Assembly: GCF_905171765.1 (NCBI RefSeq)
Contig: NC_053390.1
Span: 302,444,622-302,508,621 of the forward strand
Source: Bufo bufo
Taxonomy: Eukaryota; Chordata; Amphibia; Anura; Bufonidae
Length of the DNA stretch: 64,000 bases
Reading direction: 5' to 3'
The translations under genes were made by a program, and so were the position numbers. The first letter of the stretch is position 1, and each line of letters begins with the position of its first letter. Shown one piece after another: positions 1 to 10,783 of this stretch. The notes under the pieces were generated by a model. It was not told the origin of the DNA and did not search any database. It worked only from the letters and a program-made list of their open reading frames with translations.

Positions 1-236
1 GCCACCTATGCTTCTGAAAGTGAATTGCATGATGGAAGGTAAGTCAGATGTAGTTGCATTACTCTTCCCTTTGTCTATGGTAATAAAAGGTTCCAGGCTG
101 TCATACATCACGTGGTGGGCTTTTTTCATACTCTCTGGAAACTGTGAACATAAAAGTGCAATAAAACATTTCTAAAAATATGTGCTACACTTGAAGTAAA
201 GACAACTTTACACAAGCATAAAGCAGGCTGCCTTAA

Positions 237-478
237 GGGCTCATTCACGCGACAGTATGAATGGGTCCGCATCTGTTCCACAATTTTGCAGAACGGGTGC
301 GGACCCATTCATTTCAATGGGGCCGCAAGAGATGCAGACAGCACGTTGCTCCATTCCGTGGCCCTGCAAAAAATCTAGAACATGTCCTATTCTTATCCAT
401 TTTGAGGACAAGAATAGGCATTTCTATAATGGGCCACCCAGTCCATTCCGCAAATTGCGCGGTTGTGCGAGCGAGCCC
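237..478. mobile_element. Harbinger-like MITE, degenerate right end
   Basis: The left end reads GGGCTCATTCACGCGAC directly after TAA. The right end (GCGAGCGAGCCC) is an imperfect inverted copy. The interior has the usual repeated fragments of this family (GGGTCCGC, CAAGAATAGG). There is no coding capacity. Positions 1-236 before it show no recognisable gene or repeat. Confidence 0.5.
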
Positions 479-642
479 TGTGACCCCAGAATCACACAGT
501 TTTGAGTTTTTAAGATTCCAGGGTTGTGGAAACTTGTGGATTGCACTGTAACCCTATTAACCTCCGATATGTTGGGAGAATACAGTGCAACACAGTGATC
601 TTCAGTGTCTGCACCCAAAGTCATCATGTAACCTAGGCCTAA

Positions 643-828
643 GGGCTCATTCAGACGACGCTCAGCAAAACACGGATGCCGGCCCGTGTGCGTAGAAAAT
701 GCCTATTCTTGTCCACAATGGACAAGAATAGGACATGTTCTTTTTTTGCGGGGCTGTGAAACGGAACTACGGATGAAATTAATGGGTATGCACAAAATTG
801 CGGAACATACGCCTGTGTGAATGGGCCC
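643..828. mobile_element. Harbinger-like MITE
   Basis: Starts GGGCTCATTCAGACGAC after TAA and ends GTGTGAATGGGCCC, an inverted terminal repeat. The centre holds an inverted pair around TTGTCCACAATGGACAAG. Non-coding. It nearly abuts the next MITE at 832. Confidence 0.6.
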
Positions 829-831
829 AAA

Positions 832-1121
832 GGGCTCATGCACATGAACGTATTTTCTTTCCGTATCTGTTCCGTTTGCGGAATCGTTAATTAAAAAAAA
901 AAAAAAAACAGAAGTTCCTCCGTGTGCCTTTCGTTTCCATAGGTCTGTATTTCCGCTCCGTAATAAAATAGAACATGTCCTATTATTGTCCGCATTATGG
1001 ACAAGGATAGTACTGTTCTATTAGGGGCCAGCTGTTCCGTTCCACAAAATACGGAATGCACACGGACGTCATCTGTATTTTTTGTGGATCGCAAAATACA
1101 TACGGACATGTGCATGAGCCC
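832..1121. mobile_element. Harbinger-like MITE
   Basis: Terminal inverted repeats GGGCTCATGCACATGA and TCATGTGCATGAGCCC can be read directly in inverse orientation. The right flank is TTA. An internal poly-A lies near 893-908. Non-coding. Confidence 0.65.
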
Positions 1122-1124
1122 TTA

Positions 1125-1570
1125 GGACTTGTTCACATTTCCGTTTTTCACTGCCGTGTGCTGACTGCATTTTCTGAGGACAGCACACGTACCCATTGAT
1201 TTAAATGTGTCTGTTCACATTTCAGTATTTTTTTTTACTGACAGTGGGTGAGGAAAAAAAAAAAATCACGGGGACATAATTTGATCCGTAATGCGGACCA
1301 AGCACGCCCATTTAGGTCTACGGGTCCGTGAAAATCACTGGCACAACATGGATGGCATCTGTGTTGTGTCCGTTTTTCACTGAAGACTAATAGGAGATGG
1401 TCTGGAAATTAATTTTCACCTGAGCAACTTACGCGAATTACAGATGACACATGGATGCTAAAAACGGACACACGAACCAACCATGGATCCTTCACAGACA
1501 TCTTCACGGGTGAAACATGTACGCTTTTTTTTTTCCACAGACGGGACACTAACACGGAAATGTGAACTTA
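1125..1570. mobile_element. Harbinger-like MITE variant
   Basis: The left end GGACTTGTTCACATTTCCGT follows the TTA that also flanks the preceding element. The right end ACGGAAATGTGAACTTAG is its inverted copy. The interior repeats CCGTTTTTCACTG and ACGGACACAC. No reading frame of note. Confidence 0.5.
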
Positions 1571-1572
1571 GC

Positions 1573-1903
1573 TTTATGCCTCATTCACACGTCCGTGTTC
1601 GGTCAGTGATTTCCATCAGTGATTTTGAGCCAAAACCAGGTGCGGCTCTACACACAGAACAGGTGCAGATCTTTCCCTTATGTCTGTGGAGGCTCCAGTC
1701 CTGTTCTTGTCTCAGTCACTGATGGAAATCACTGACGTGTGAATGCCTCCGTATTATGCCTCATTCACACGTCAGTGTTTGGTCAGTGATTTCCATCAGT
1801 GATTTTGAGCTAAAACCAGGTGCAGATCTTTCCCTTATACCTTATGTCTGTGGAGGCTCCAGTCCTGGTTTTGGCTCACAGTCACTGACGTGTGAATGAG
1901 GCT
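1573..1903. mobile_element. two tandem copies of a Harbinger-like MITE
   Basis: Two closely similar units (about 1573-1756 and 1757-1903) each begin with GCCTCATTCACACGTC and end with GACGTGTGAATG. Each contains GTGATTTCCATCAGTGATTT and its inverse. The copies share sequence near 1745-1760. From 1904 to 2189 I see no gene or clear repeat. Confidence 0.6.
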
Positions 1904-2189
1904 TTAAATTAGTTTTCTGAGATCAGTATCTGATGAGTGGGAGTCCAAAACCCGGATTTTTTGCGACTGTCGCATATCACAGTGCAACACCATTGACAAT
2001 CATTAGACAAAACATTGGGTGCCCTCTGTCATGGAATTTCTCTGATTCACAGGCCACCTCAGGGTGCCTTCAGACAGAATCTGCCGTGTGTGAAGGCTCT
2101 TTTATAATACACTGAGGTTAAGATCCTGACTCTTGGTGCAAAACTCGGCATCAGCTACATCAATTCTTTCCTGCTGAAACCAACAATAA

Positions 2190-2452
2190 GGCCTCATGCA
2201 CACGAACATGGCTTTTGTCCATATCAAATTACCTTTTTTTACGGGTCGGATGTGGAGCCATTCACTTCAATGGGGCCGCACACTCCATGCGCTATCCGCA
2301 TCCATATTTCCGTTTTATGGACAAGGATAGGACTGTTCTATTTAGGGACGGACAATTCCACCAAATGCGGAATGCACAGAGCCAGTATCTGTGTTTCACG
2401 GATCAGCAATTTGTGGTGAGCAAAAACACTAGGTTTTTTGGGTGCATGGACT
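2190..2452. mobile_element. Harbinger-like MITE, eroded right end
   Basis: Begins GGCCTCATGCACACGAAC after TAA (2187-2189). The right terminus near 2440-2452 (GGGTGCATGGACTTG) is only weakly inverted. The interior matches other members, such as CATTCACTTCAATGGGGCCG. Non-coding. Confidence 0.5.
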
Positions 2453-2550
2453 TGTAGACCATAATGCAAGCTGTGTGTGATTGTAACTTTTCTGTACTTT
2501 GAAATGGGAATAGGAAATGCCTTAGTGAATCAAATATTCTAGTAAAACAC

Positions 2551-2710
2551 TATGGGGGTCATTTATCAAACTGGTGTAAAGTAGAACTGGCTTAGCTGCC
2601 CATAGCAACCAATCAGATTCCACCTCTAATGTTTGACAGCTACTTTGGAAAATGAAAAGGTGGAATCTGATTGGTTGCTACTTTACACCAGTTTTATAAA
2701 GGACCCCATA
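2551..2710. repeat. palindromic MITE with CCAAT motifs
   Basis: The left arm TGGGGGTCATTTATCAAACT is inverted at the right as TTTATAAAGGACCCCA. The internal inverted pair GGTGTAAAGTAG / CTACTTTACACC and CCAATCAGATTCCACC / GGTGGAATCTGATTGG gives a long hairpin. A partial relative lies at about 37,470-37,555. Confidence 0.65.
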
Positions 2711-2904
2711 TATCCTGCTCTAAGAGTAAAACTAAACGGTGCCATTGGGTGCATTTGAAAACTGCATGCAGTTACTGCCTCACAAGCAGTCATAGTTTAA
2801 CAATTTAGCCCATTTGGCAGCCTTATTAAGGCTAGTTTCACACCGATTCTCAGCATATTGGCGGTGTTGCGGCTGGCTCTCCGCTAGTCGCCATTGTAGT
2901 TAAA

Positions 2905-3290
2905 GGGGTTTTTCCACCTCAGACAATGGAGGTATATTGCTAGGATATGCCCCCATTGTCTGAAAGGTGCAGGTCCGACCTCTGTGACACACACCTACAC
3001 CGAGAACGCAGCGGGGAAGGTGGTGGCCGGAGGTCCCTAGGTTTTCCAGGGTCCGGCCACCGCCAAGCACTCTCCCCATAGAAGTTAATGGGAGAGCACC
3101 ACGCTTGCGCAGAAACAGCTCCCATTATTTCTAAGGGGACGACGGAAAAAGCCGAGCCAGAGCTCAAAATGGGCAGCTGTGGATGTGCAGTGCGTCCTCC
3201 ACAACCTTCAGGGATCCGTTCTCGATGTAGGTGCGGGTGTGGGACCCACACCTATCAGACAATGACGTGGCCCAGACATCTCATTTATTT
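2905..3290. repeat. degenerate palindromic repeat
   Basis: The left arm (CAGACAATGGAGG, then CATTGTCTGAAAGG) is partly inverted near 3220-3265 (CACACCTATCAGACAATGACG). The opening TTAAAGGGG at 2900-2908 resembles TTAA-flanked T2-type palindromes. Small open frames on both strands here are palindrome artefacts. Confidence 0.4.
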
Positions 3291-3334
3291 GCCTCCACGT
3301 TCATATATGCACACAGATATACCTCTATCTAGAC

Positions 3335-3462
3335 CAGGGATCAACAACCTTCAGCACTCCAGCTGCTGTGAAACTACAACTCCCAGCCTGTTCTTCTAAC
3401 TTACATAGAAGTGAATGAAGCATTCTGGGAGTTTCTGAACAGCTGGAGGTTGCTGATTCCTG
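3335..3462. mobile_element. hAT-type palindromic MITE
   Basis: Starts CAGGGATCAACAACCT and ends AGGTTGCTGATTCCTG. The interior has CTCCAGCTG and CAGCTGGAG with AAACTACAACTCCCAG, as in the better-preserved copy at 7,703-7,849. The flanking 8 bases (ATCTAGAC and ATAGCATT) do not match, so the target duplication has decayed or was never 8 bp. Confidence 0.5.
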
Positions 3463-3798
3463 ATAGCATTGCATACTATAGTGTAATGGTGAGCAACACT
3501 GTTGTATTGGTATAGTTAAAACAATGGTGTTTATTACTCAAGATATGATTGTGTTTGAAATTTGTGGGCTAACCCTGTACTATGACACCGGCTGACCTGT
3601 TGCATGTGCACTTGGCAGCTGAAGACATCTGTGTTGGTCCCATCTTCATATGTGTCCTCATTGCTGAGAAAAATTGTTTTAATATATGCAAATGAGCCTC
3701 TAGGAGCAAAGGGGGCGTTGCTATTACACCTAGAGGCTCTGCTCTCCCTGCAACTGCTGCGCCTTCTGCACTTTTATTGACAGGGCCAGTCAGTGTAA

Positions 3799-4042
3799 GG
3801 GCTCATGCTGGCTGTTCCGTGCATTGGGGACTGCAAACGCACAGGCACCATCCGTGCGGTTGCTGCACATGGATACAGACACATTCACCTTGAATGGGTC
3901 TGTGATCTGTCCACACTGCAAAAAAATAGAGAGAAACAGAGAGAAACCCCACAGCAGCACCGCAGTGCTTCTGTGGGGTTCCGTGCCTCCATTCTGCATC
4001 GCGGGCCGCAATAAGGCTGACAACGGTCATGTGCATGAGCCC
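3799..4042. mobile_element. Harbinger-like MITE with TAA target duplication
   Basis: GGGCTCATGCTGGCT begins after TAA (3796-3798). The element ends GTCATGTGCATGAGCCC before TAA (4043-4045), giving a matching 3-bp duplication. It sits in the loop of the 3572-5848 palindrome. Non-coding. Confidence 0.7.
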
Positions 4043-4190
4043 TAAATGTGATCACGCCTGGTCGAGAATTCTCCTAAAGAGACTACATGGCAGTTGCAGA
4101 GAGAGCAGATCCTCTAGGTGTAATGACAATGCCCCCGTTGCTCCTGGAGGCTCATTTACATATAGTAAAACCTGATGTTTCTCAGCAATA

Positions 4191-5740
4191 CACTGCGTGC
4201 AGAATTATTAGGCAAATGAGTATTTTGACCACATCATCCTCTTTATGCATGTTGTCTTACTCCAAGCTGTATAGGCTCGAAAGCCTACTACCAATTAAGC
4301 ATATTAGGTGATGTGCATCTCTGTAATGAGAAGGGGTGTGGTCTAATGACATCAACACCCTATATTAGGTGTGCATAATTATTAGGCAACTTTCTTTCCT
4401 TTGGCAAAATGGGTCAAAAGAAGGACTTGACAGGCTCAGAAAAGTCAAAAATAGTGAGATATCTTGCCGAGGGATGCAGCACTCTTAAAATTGCAAAGCT
4501 TCTGAAGCGTGATCATCGAACAATCAAGCGTTTCATTCAAAATAGTCAACAGGGTCGCAAGAAGCGTGTGGAAAAACCAAGGCGCAAAATAACTGCCCAT
4601 GAACTGAGAAAAGTCAAGCGTGCAGCTGCCAAGATGCCACTTGCCACCAGTTTGGCCATATTTCAGAGCTGCAACATCACTGGAGTGCCCAAAAGCACAA
4701 GGTGTGCAATACTCAGAGACATGGCCAAGGTAAGAAAGGCTGAAAGACGACCACCACTGAACAAGACACACAAGCTGAAACGTCAAGACTGGGCCAAGAA
4801 ATATCTCAAGACTGATTTTTCTAAGGTTTTATGGACTGATGAAATGAGAGTGAGTCTTGATGGGCCCGTGGCTGGATTGGTAAAGGGCAGAGAGCTCCAG
4901 TCCGACTCAGACGCCAGCAAGGTGGAGGTGGAGTACTGGTTTGGGCTGGTATCATCAAAGATGAGCTTGTGGGGCCTTTTCGGGTTGAGGATGGAGTCAA
5001 GCTCAACTCCCAGTCCTACTGCCAGTTTCTGGAAGACACCTTCTTCAAGCAGTGGTACAGGAAGAAGTCTGCATCCTTCAAGAAAAACATGATTTTCATG
5101 CAGGACAATGCTCCATCACACGCGTCCAAGTACTCCACAGCGTGGCTGGCAAGAAAGGGTATAAAAGAAGAAAATCTAATGACATGGCCTCCTTGTTCAC
5201 CTGATCTGAACCCCATTGAGAACCTGTGGTCCATCATCAAATGTGAGATTTACAAGGAGGGAAAACAGTACACCTCTCTGAACAGTGTCTGGGAGGCTGT
5301 GGTTGCTGCTGCACGCAATGTTGATGGTGAACAGATCAAAACACTGACAGAATCCATGGATGGCAGGCTTTTGAGTGTCCTTGCAAAGAAAGGTGGCTAT
5401 ATTGGTCACTGATTTGTTTTTGTTTTGTTTTTGAATGTCAGAAATGTATATTTGTGAATGTTGAGATGTTATATTGGTTTCACTGGTAAAAATAAATAAT
5501 TGAAATGGGTATATATTTGTTTTTTGTTAAGTTGCCTAATAATTATGCACAGTAATAGTCACCTGCACACACAGATATCCCCCTAAAATAGCTAAAACTA
5601 AAAACAAACTAAAAACTATTTCCAAAAATATTCAGCTTTGATATTAATGAGTTTTTTGGGTTCATTGAGAACATGGTTGTTGTTCAATAATAAAATTAAT
5701 CCTCAAAAATACAACTTGCCTAATAATTCTGCACTCCCTG
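4191..5740 (+). mobile_element. Tc1-like DNA transposon, copy A
   Basis: A 1,550-bp element flanked by TA (4189-4190 and 5741-5742). The terminal repeats share GTGCAGAATTATTAGGCAA, inverted at the right as TTGCCTAATAATTCTGCAC. A second inner TTATTAGGCAAC / GTTGCCTAATAA pair lies near 4378-4390 and 5529-5545, so the ends carry paired motifs as in IR/DR-type Tc1 elements. It encodes one transposase (4409-5412), broken by a frameshift. The host palindrome has an unoccupied counterpart at about 45,339. It is very similar to copy B at 33,512-35,068. Confidence 0.93.
4409..5412 (+). pseudogene. Tc1 transposase, frameshifted (copy A)
   Basis: The start at 4409 opens MGQKKDLTGSEKSKI, followed by a helix-turn-helix DNA-binding region (about residues 10-110) and the DDE domain. 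The first catalytic Asp is in LWTDEM, the second in FMQDNAPSH, and the Glu in DLNPIENLW, with 37 residues between the last two (DD37E). At about 4861-4868 the frame shifts. Compared with copy B, 13 bp lying between two GATGGGCC repeats are missing, so residues after about 152 are read out of frame until a stop near 5092. The correct C-terminal frame resumes and ends at the TGA of 5410-5412. The expected protein is about 340 residues. Family knowledge: the protein cuts and pastes the element at TA sites. Confidence 0.9.
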
Positions 5741-5848
5741 TATGAGCACATATAAAGATGGGACCAACACAGATGCCTTCAGCTGCCAAATGCACATGTA
5801 ACAGGTCAGCCGGTGTCATAGTACAGATCTGCTGACATGTGACCTTTA

Positions 5849-6679
5849 GGTAACTGAAGTAAAGGTGCACAGCTTCTTATCCAGAAAAGAAACCCCAGGA
5901 CAAGAACATGTAAGAAAGTCACATCTTTATTGGTCATGTCATTTGTAATCACAGACTGGGACTCCAAGCCATGTCCCAGGGGTGACGGCGTGTGTAAGTA
6001 GGTAATGGATAATCCTAATGTCCAGCAACATGGGGAAAGTCTTCAGTCCAACGAAACAACAGTTCTAGAAAATAAAACAGAAGAACATGAGGAATTAAAG
6101 ATCTGCAATTGGAAATACAGCCAATCAACCCCACTCCTACAGGAGGTCAAATAGTGGCATGGCTGACAAACTGCACAAAGGCAAAAAACATACAAACTGT
6201 ATTTTGTAACTTTCTCTTTAATGCAAAGAAGGCCATAGATAACAAATAGCTTTTGACCAAAGACTTCTTTAGCAAACAATGATCTCCTGACACCTGATCG
6301 CTGGTAGATCCCAACAAAATCTGCAAGCTCCTGCGAGCTGCTGACTGGTCAGACTGTTCTGTAAAATAAGAGATATGTGCAAGATGTGCTTCATTTCCCA
6401 CAGCTACACATTTTACAGGCTACATTCACTGGAGAAATGGTTATTGCACTGAACTACGGTGTCAGGGCTCAAACACATACTCCAGCCACCATTCCTGTCC
6501 GAGCATGAGAATAGCCGTATCCTAGGGATCTAGAGTGCTGTAAATGCAGGTCATTAGATATGTGCTCGAGATGGCATTCGTAATATGGTTCGTACTGCAC
6601 AAGCCCTAAAATAGAGAAACAGCGCCCTCTACTGGCCAAGTTTAAAACAGCAGTAGAAAGGAAATACCTACAGCATTAG
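5849..6679. other. no gene recognised
   Basis: This stretch has no convincing reading frame, splice pattern or strong inverted repeat. Low-complexity is limited. Short open frames on the minus strand (6043-6401) overlap one another and match nothing I recognise. It looks like unique intergenic sequence. Confidence 0.4.
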
Positions 6680-6890
6680 GCATTGACTTGAATGGGTCTG
6701 CGAACCGTTGTCCGTCAAAAAAATAGGACAGGTCATATTTTTTTGACGGACTGGAAACACGGATCACGGACGCGGATGACAAACGGTGCATTTTACGAGT
6801 TTTCTACGGACCCATTGAAAGTCAATGGGTCTGCAGAAAATCACGGAAAACGTAACAACGGACACACACAACGGTCGTGTGCATGAGGCC
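6680..6890. mobile_element. Harbinger-like MITE, left end truncated
   Basis: The right end GTCGTGTGCATGAGGCC precedes TTA (6891-6893). Inside are the family's inverted pair CCGTCAAAAAAATAGGAC / TTTTTTGACGGAC and AGTCAATGGGTCTGC. The left terminal repeat is missing. Confidence 0.55.
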
Positions 6891-7702
6891 TTATGCAAAT
6901 TTATCCAGGTATTCAAGCTTGGAACATCTTATGAGAGCAAAACTCGACTAAATCAGAAGTCTAGCCAAAAACAATATTCTATTCAAAAGAATCTTCCTAT
7001 ACTTATGGCAATTTACCTTAGAGAAATCACTCAGTATACAACATTCAACCATGAATGGGATCGGGAGTCTCAATTTCTGGCTAATAAAAGTTATTAATCA
7101 CCAACCAGTATTCTTTTAATTCTGGGCAGGACCAAAGCATGTGTAAGTGGTCAGCCCCAAAGAGGCCACACCGTGGACACTTAGAATTCTCCATAAAGGC
7201 GTGACATATAATCTATGTAAAATATTAAATTGTATATCATTACGTGATTAAAATGATGTGATATTAAACTCAACTTCGCTAATAGGTTTCCCCATCCCTC
7301 CAATTGAACCCTTGGGCAATCTACTCCCCAAGCCCTTTGTCCTGGTGACTGAGTTTTATTAAATAGTGCCTTAAGCAAAAATTTACACAAATGTGCAATC
7401 TTAACCCTGTGATCTAAATTCCATAAAATCATTTAGGGAGGTAGAGATATCTATCTCCAACAGTGATTTATTTTTAACACTAGAAAGTGATGAACGTAAT
7501 TGAAAATATCTAAACCAGGACAAACCACCCATATTCTCAGTATCTCTCCATTCTTCACCACGTGTGCTACATATAAAAAAAACTTTGCCAATACTGGTCC
7601 TCGGCTATTTTATCTAAAGCCTGTAGTTGAAAATTATACCAGAGGGGATTAAGGGATCCTGTTATTCCCAACCATCCTCGAATAATGTCCCATGCCTTAG
7701 AT

Positions 7703-7849
7703 CAGGCATGCTCAACCTGCGGCCCTCCAGCTGTTGCAAAACTACAACTCCCAGCATGCCCAAACAGCCTACAGCTATCAGCCTACAGCAGGGCATTGTG
7801 GGAGTTGTAGTTTTACAACAGCTGGAGGGCCGCAGGTTGAGCATGTCTG
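7703..7849. mobile_element. hAT MITE with perfect 8-bp target duplication
   Basis: A 147-bp near-perfect palindrome from CAGGCATGCTCAACCTGC to GCAGGTTGAGCATGTCTG. It is flanked on both sides by CCTTAGAT (7695-7702 and 7850-7857). An 8-bp duplication with CAGG/TCTG ends points to hAT. It sits inside the minus-strand LINE, so it is the younger of the two. Confidence 0.9.
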
Positions 7850-8449
7850 CCTTAGATGATAATTCTTTAGCCTCTCTATACTCCTGTTGCATATTAGTCA
7901 ATTGCCCTGAATCCAATAATGTGAATATGTTGTTATATGGGGATTTCCTCAGAGTAGTACACAATACACTCTTTTTCCATTCGCAGTATAGCCACAGTTG
8001 ACCGGCTATAAAATAACCCTTGAAGTAGGGAAGATTCAAACCTCCCTGATCTAAAGGCTTGTATAGATATTCCAGTTTAAGCCTTATCCTTTTTCTTTCC
8101 CACAACAAATCATTAATAATTCTCTCGATACTTTTAAAAAACGTATCCTCTACCCATATAGGTGGATTCCTAAGGATATAGAGGAGCTGGGGCAAAATCA
8201 CCATCTTGACCAGACTCTGTCAGCTCTAAATAAAGGAAGTCAGAGCCATATCCCAATTTTTGAACTCAATATTAGTTAATAATGGAATCAGATAAAGCTG
8301 TATAAAATCTTCAATCTTAGGAGATAAAATAAGAAACACTCAGCATAGTCAGAGCTCCTTCAGTAGAGAGTACAAAACTATCCACTAGCATGAGAGTGGT
8401 TTTTTAACAAGTTTATATCTAGGCCTGAGACCTTACTGAAAGAATTAGG

Positions 8450-8975
8450 CATGAGCCCTTAACTAGCTGGATGAGTCTTGGAAAAGTTGTATTAGTATGA
8501 TCGCCACCAATGTTTTTAATACTGGGGAGGGCGCACTGTGCCACCAATGTTTTTAATACTGGGGAGGGCGCACTGTGCCACCAATGATAGTTAAGGTTTA
8601 ATACAAGAGGTGGGTGCGTCGGCGCAGAATCACATAGCCGGCACCCTGCCTCTGAGGGGTTAACTGCCGCTGATCGCAGCTTCCTGTCATATGGGCTGAG
8701 CACCGCCTCCTGTATTTGTATTAGACGTTAACTTTCATTGGTGGCGCAGTGCGCCCGCCCCTCTCCTCATTGGCAGCGCAGCACAGGGGGAAGGAGAGTG
8801 ACTCCTTCTCCCCTGTGCTGCTGAGGGAACATGGCGCGCTGACAGCAGCGTAGTCATGTTCTGTGATAGAGCGCTGGATGCATTATCGGCAAGGTTAGAT
8901 GACGATACCGATAACTTTGAAAATCATGAATATAGGCCAATAATATCGGTAACTCCGATAATCGGTGGATCCCTA
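8450..8975. mobile_element. hAT-type element fragment (TATCGG family)
   Basis: The right end CCGATAATCGGTGGATCCCTA matches the inverted terminus of the complete copy at 14,872-16,008. It also shares GTGGCGCAGTGCGCC and the AGCACAGGGGGAAGGAG block. Two tandem copies of a roughly 37-bp unit (CCACCAATGTTTTTAATACT...) lie at 8502-8575. The left terminus is missing. It interrupts the LINE exactly at 8976. Confidence 0.65.
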
Positions 8976-9895
8976 CCCAAAACCTTCCAAAGGAATCTCC
9001 ACTCCACCCTGTCAAAAGTCTTGGAAGCATGAAGCGAGAGACCCCTCGGAAGACTGAATGTTCATAAATAGCCGATGAAGATTGTATTGGGTACCCTTAT
9101 TTGGAAAAAAAACATTCTTGTCTGGGTGCTTAATTGAAGAAATAACGTTAGAAAGTCTTGTAGTGAGAATCCTTGAAAGACGCTTCACATCGGTATTCAG
9201 TAAGGATATAGGTCTATATGACCCCAGATCCAAAGGATCCTGACCTTTTTTCAATATTAATGTTATTATAGCTTCTGTCATTGATTCCGGTAGAGTCCCA
9301 TCTTTAAATGAGTCAACAAAAACCTTCAGCAGACTAGGAAGCATAACCTCCCTATATCTACGATAGAATTCCTATGGGAATCCGTCTGACCCGGGGGATG
9401 AGTTACCAGTACATGCTTTAATTGCATCCTCTACTAAAGCGATTCTCTCTGAATATCTGTAAGAACTGGAAAAGAAATAGCATCCAGATAGGAATCCATC
9501 ATTTCATCGGTAATACTGGTATCTGCTTTATATAAATCAAAAAATGATCAAAAAAAACTCCCTTTATAGACTCTTCATCCTTAACAATTCTACCATCCAT
9601 TAAACGGACACTACCCATCTGTTTGTTTTTATCTTGATTGGAAATCACCCTTGACAGAAGTTTTTTTCTGGGCGACCCGATTCCGTAAAGTATATCTGAC
9701 CCTTGAAAAAAAAGCCTCTGCTGAGCCTTGTCAGACAAAAAAAATAAAAATAATAATCTGAAAATGCTTGACTTGCATTCTGCATGGCTTTTCTATTTAC
9801 TTTTATCTTATTACTAGAAAAGTCATTCATGGCTGATATTGCAGCTTCTTTAACAACTTCTCCTTAATGCTATACCCTTTCCTTAGATAAGAAAT

Positions 9896-10245
9896 ATTAC
9901 TAACAAAATCCACAGGATCCGGTAGGCAGAAAGGGGACAAAGGCCAGGACACCAGAAGAATCCCTAACAGGATCCGGTCCGATCGGGCAAGCCTTCATGC
10001 ATAGGAGGCAGCAGATGGTATAGAGACCTCGTCGGGTCTACAGGTGATCAAACCTTCAATAGATACGGAATCACGTGTAGGCACGTATCCTCAGCGACAC
10101 CTGCCACGGTCAAACAAAAGGACCAGCAGAGCGAGCAAGGCGGGTCTTCAATGTATCCCAAGCCCAGGCAAAGCAGTGGAAGGAGGCGTGGTGGAGCGTG
10201 GCAGGAGAGGAGGGAGTGACGCACCCTTCTATGTCATCGCCGATA
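9896..10245. other. no gene recognised
   Basis: GC-richer than its surroundings, with no clear repeat termini and no coding sequence I can support. A 71-codon open frame at 10,044-10,259 has no recognisable domain. Confidence 0.35.
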
Positions 10246-10517
10246 CGCATAAAACTTAATTTCAATATTGTACAGAGCGAGCGCTCCATACAGTATTAGA
10301 ATGTATTGGCTCCGACGAGCCAATAATAACTTCATAAATTGATTTCTACTATAAAAAACCATTTCCCGAACTCGGGTTCGATTCCAAGGTACCACTGCGG
10401 CTCATCAGAGCCAATACATTCTAATACTGTACGAACCGCTCGCTCCGTACAGTATTGAAATGAAGTTTTATGCGAATTGACTTAGGATGTTTCATCCGAA
10501 GTCGATTCGCTCATCCA
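10246..10517. mobile_element. palindromic MITE (GATGAGCGAATCGAC family), left end lost
   Basis: The arms ACAGTATTAGAATGTATTGG and CCAATACATTCTAATACTGT are inverted around about 10,350. The outer arms CATAAAACTT / AAGTTTTATG and GAGCGAGCG / CGCTCGCTC extend it. The right end GATTCGCTCATCC is related to the element at 18,029. The loop contains a chance RNA polymerase III B-box-like string at 10,375-10,385. Confidence 0.5.
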
Positions 10518-10783
10518 GACAGTAACAGGTCATCCAGACAGTAACAAAAAATAAATAGAAGTTTTTGGAATTGAATAAAACTTTGTATGTGTGCAGGCAG
10601 TGATGTTATATGTATGTTTCAACAAAGCGAACTTAGTTAGCATGCTGTATGGAGATCTGTCTCCGTACAGCATTCAAACGTATGGGCTCCAGTGAGGTGA
10701 AATTCGGTGAATAACTTCGTTTATTAAAGAGTAACTAAACTTTTGTATACATTTTTGTTAACATGTCCCTAATGACCTAATAA

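Larger units (their letters stand above)
3572..5848. mobile_element. T2/Kolobok-like palindrome interrupted by two insertions
   Basis: The left arm (ACTATGACACCGGCTGACCT, then TTGGCAGCTGAAGAC) is inverted at 5760-5845 (CTTCAGCTGCC, AGGTCAGCCGGTGTCATAGT). The inner arms carry ATGCAAATGAGCCTCTAGG and its partner near 4108-4160. The element is interrupted by a Harbinger-like MITE (3799-4042) and a Tc1 (4191-5740). The left terminus is truncated relative to the right, which ends GCTGACATGTGACCTTTA. Confidence 0.65.
6895..9895 (-). pseudogene. L1/Tx1-like LINE, decayed, with later insertions
   Basis: Read on the minus strand, fragments of one ORF2-type polyprotein appear in order. A linker region lies at 9830-9500. 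The reverse transcriptase core at 9344-9012 contains GSYRPISLLNTDVK. An AFDRVEWRFLWKVLG-type segment (frameshifted) runs up to 8976. A C-terminal region lies at 8204-7860 (LPQLLYILRNPPIW, QGGLNLPYFKGYF). A Cys-rich tail near 7190-7090 reads CPRCGLFGADHLHMLW. Frameshifts and stops are frequent. A hAT-type fragment (about 8450-8975) and a 147-bp hAT MITE (7703-7849) interrupt it. No intact endonuclease is seen, so the copy is probably 5' truncated. Its order of domains matches the LINE at 46,420-49,905. Confidence 0.8.

Noticed and set aside
4445..4786. 113-codon minus-strand frame inside Tc1 copy A (and its twin at 34,473-34,814)
   Set aside because: It is the antisense shadow of the conserved transposase frame.
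10372..10390. tRNA gene or tRNA-derived SINE suggested by GGTTCGATTCC
   Set aside because: No A box, acceptor stem or cloverleaf can be built, and the string lies in the loop of a DNA palindrome.
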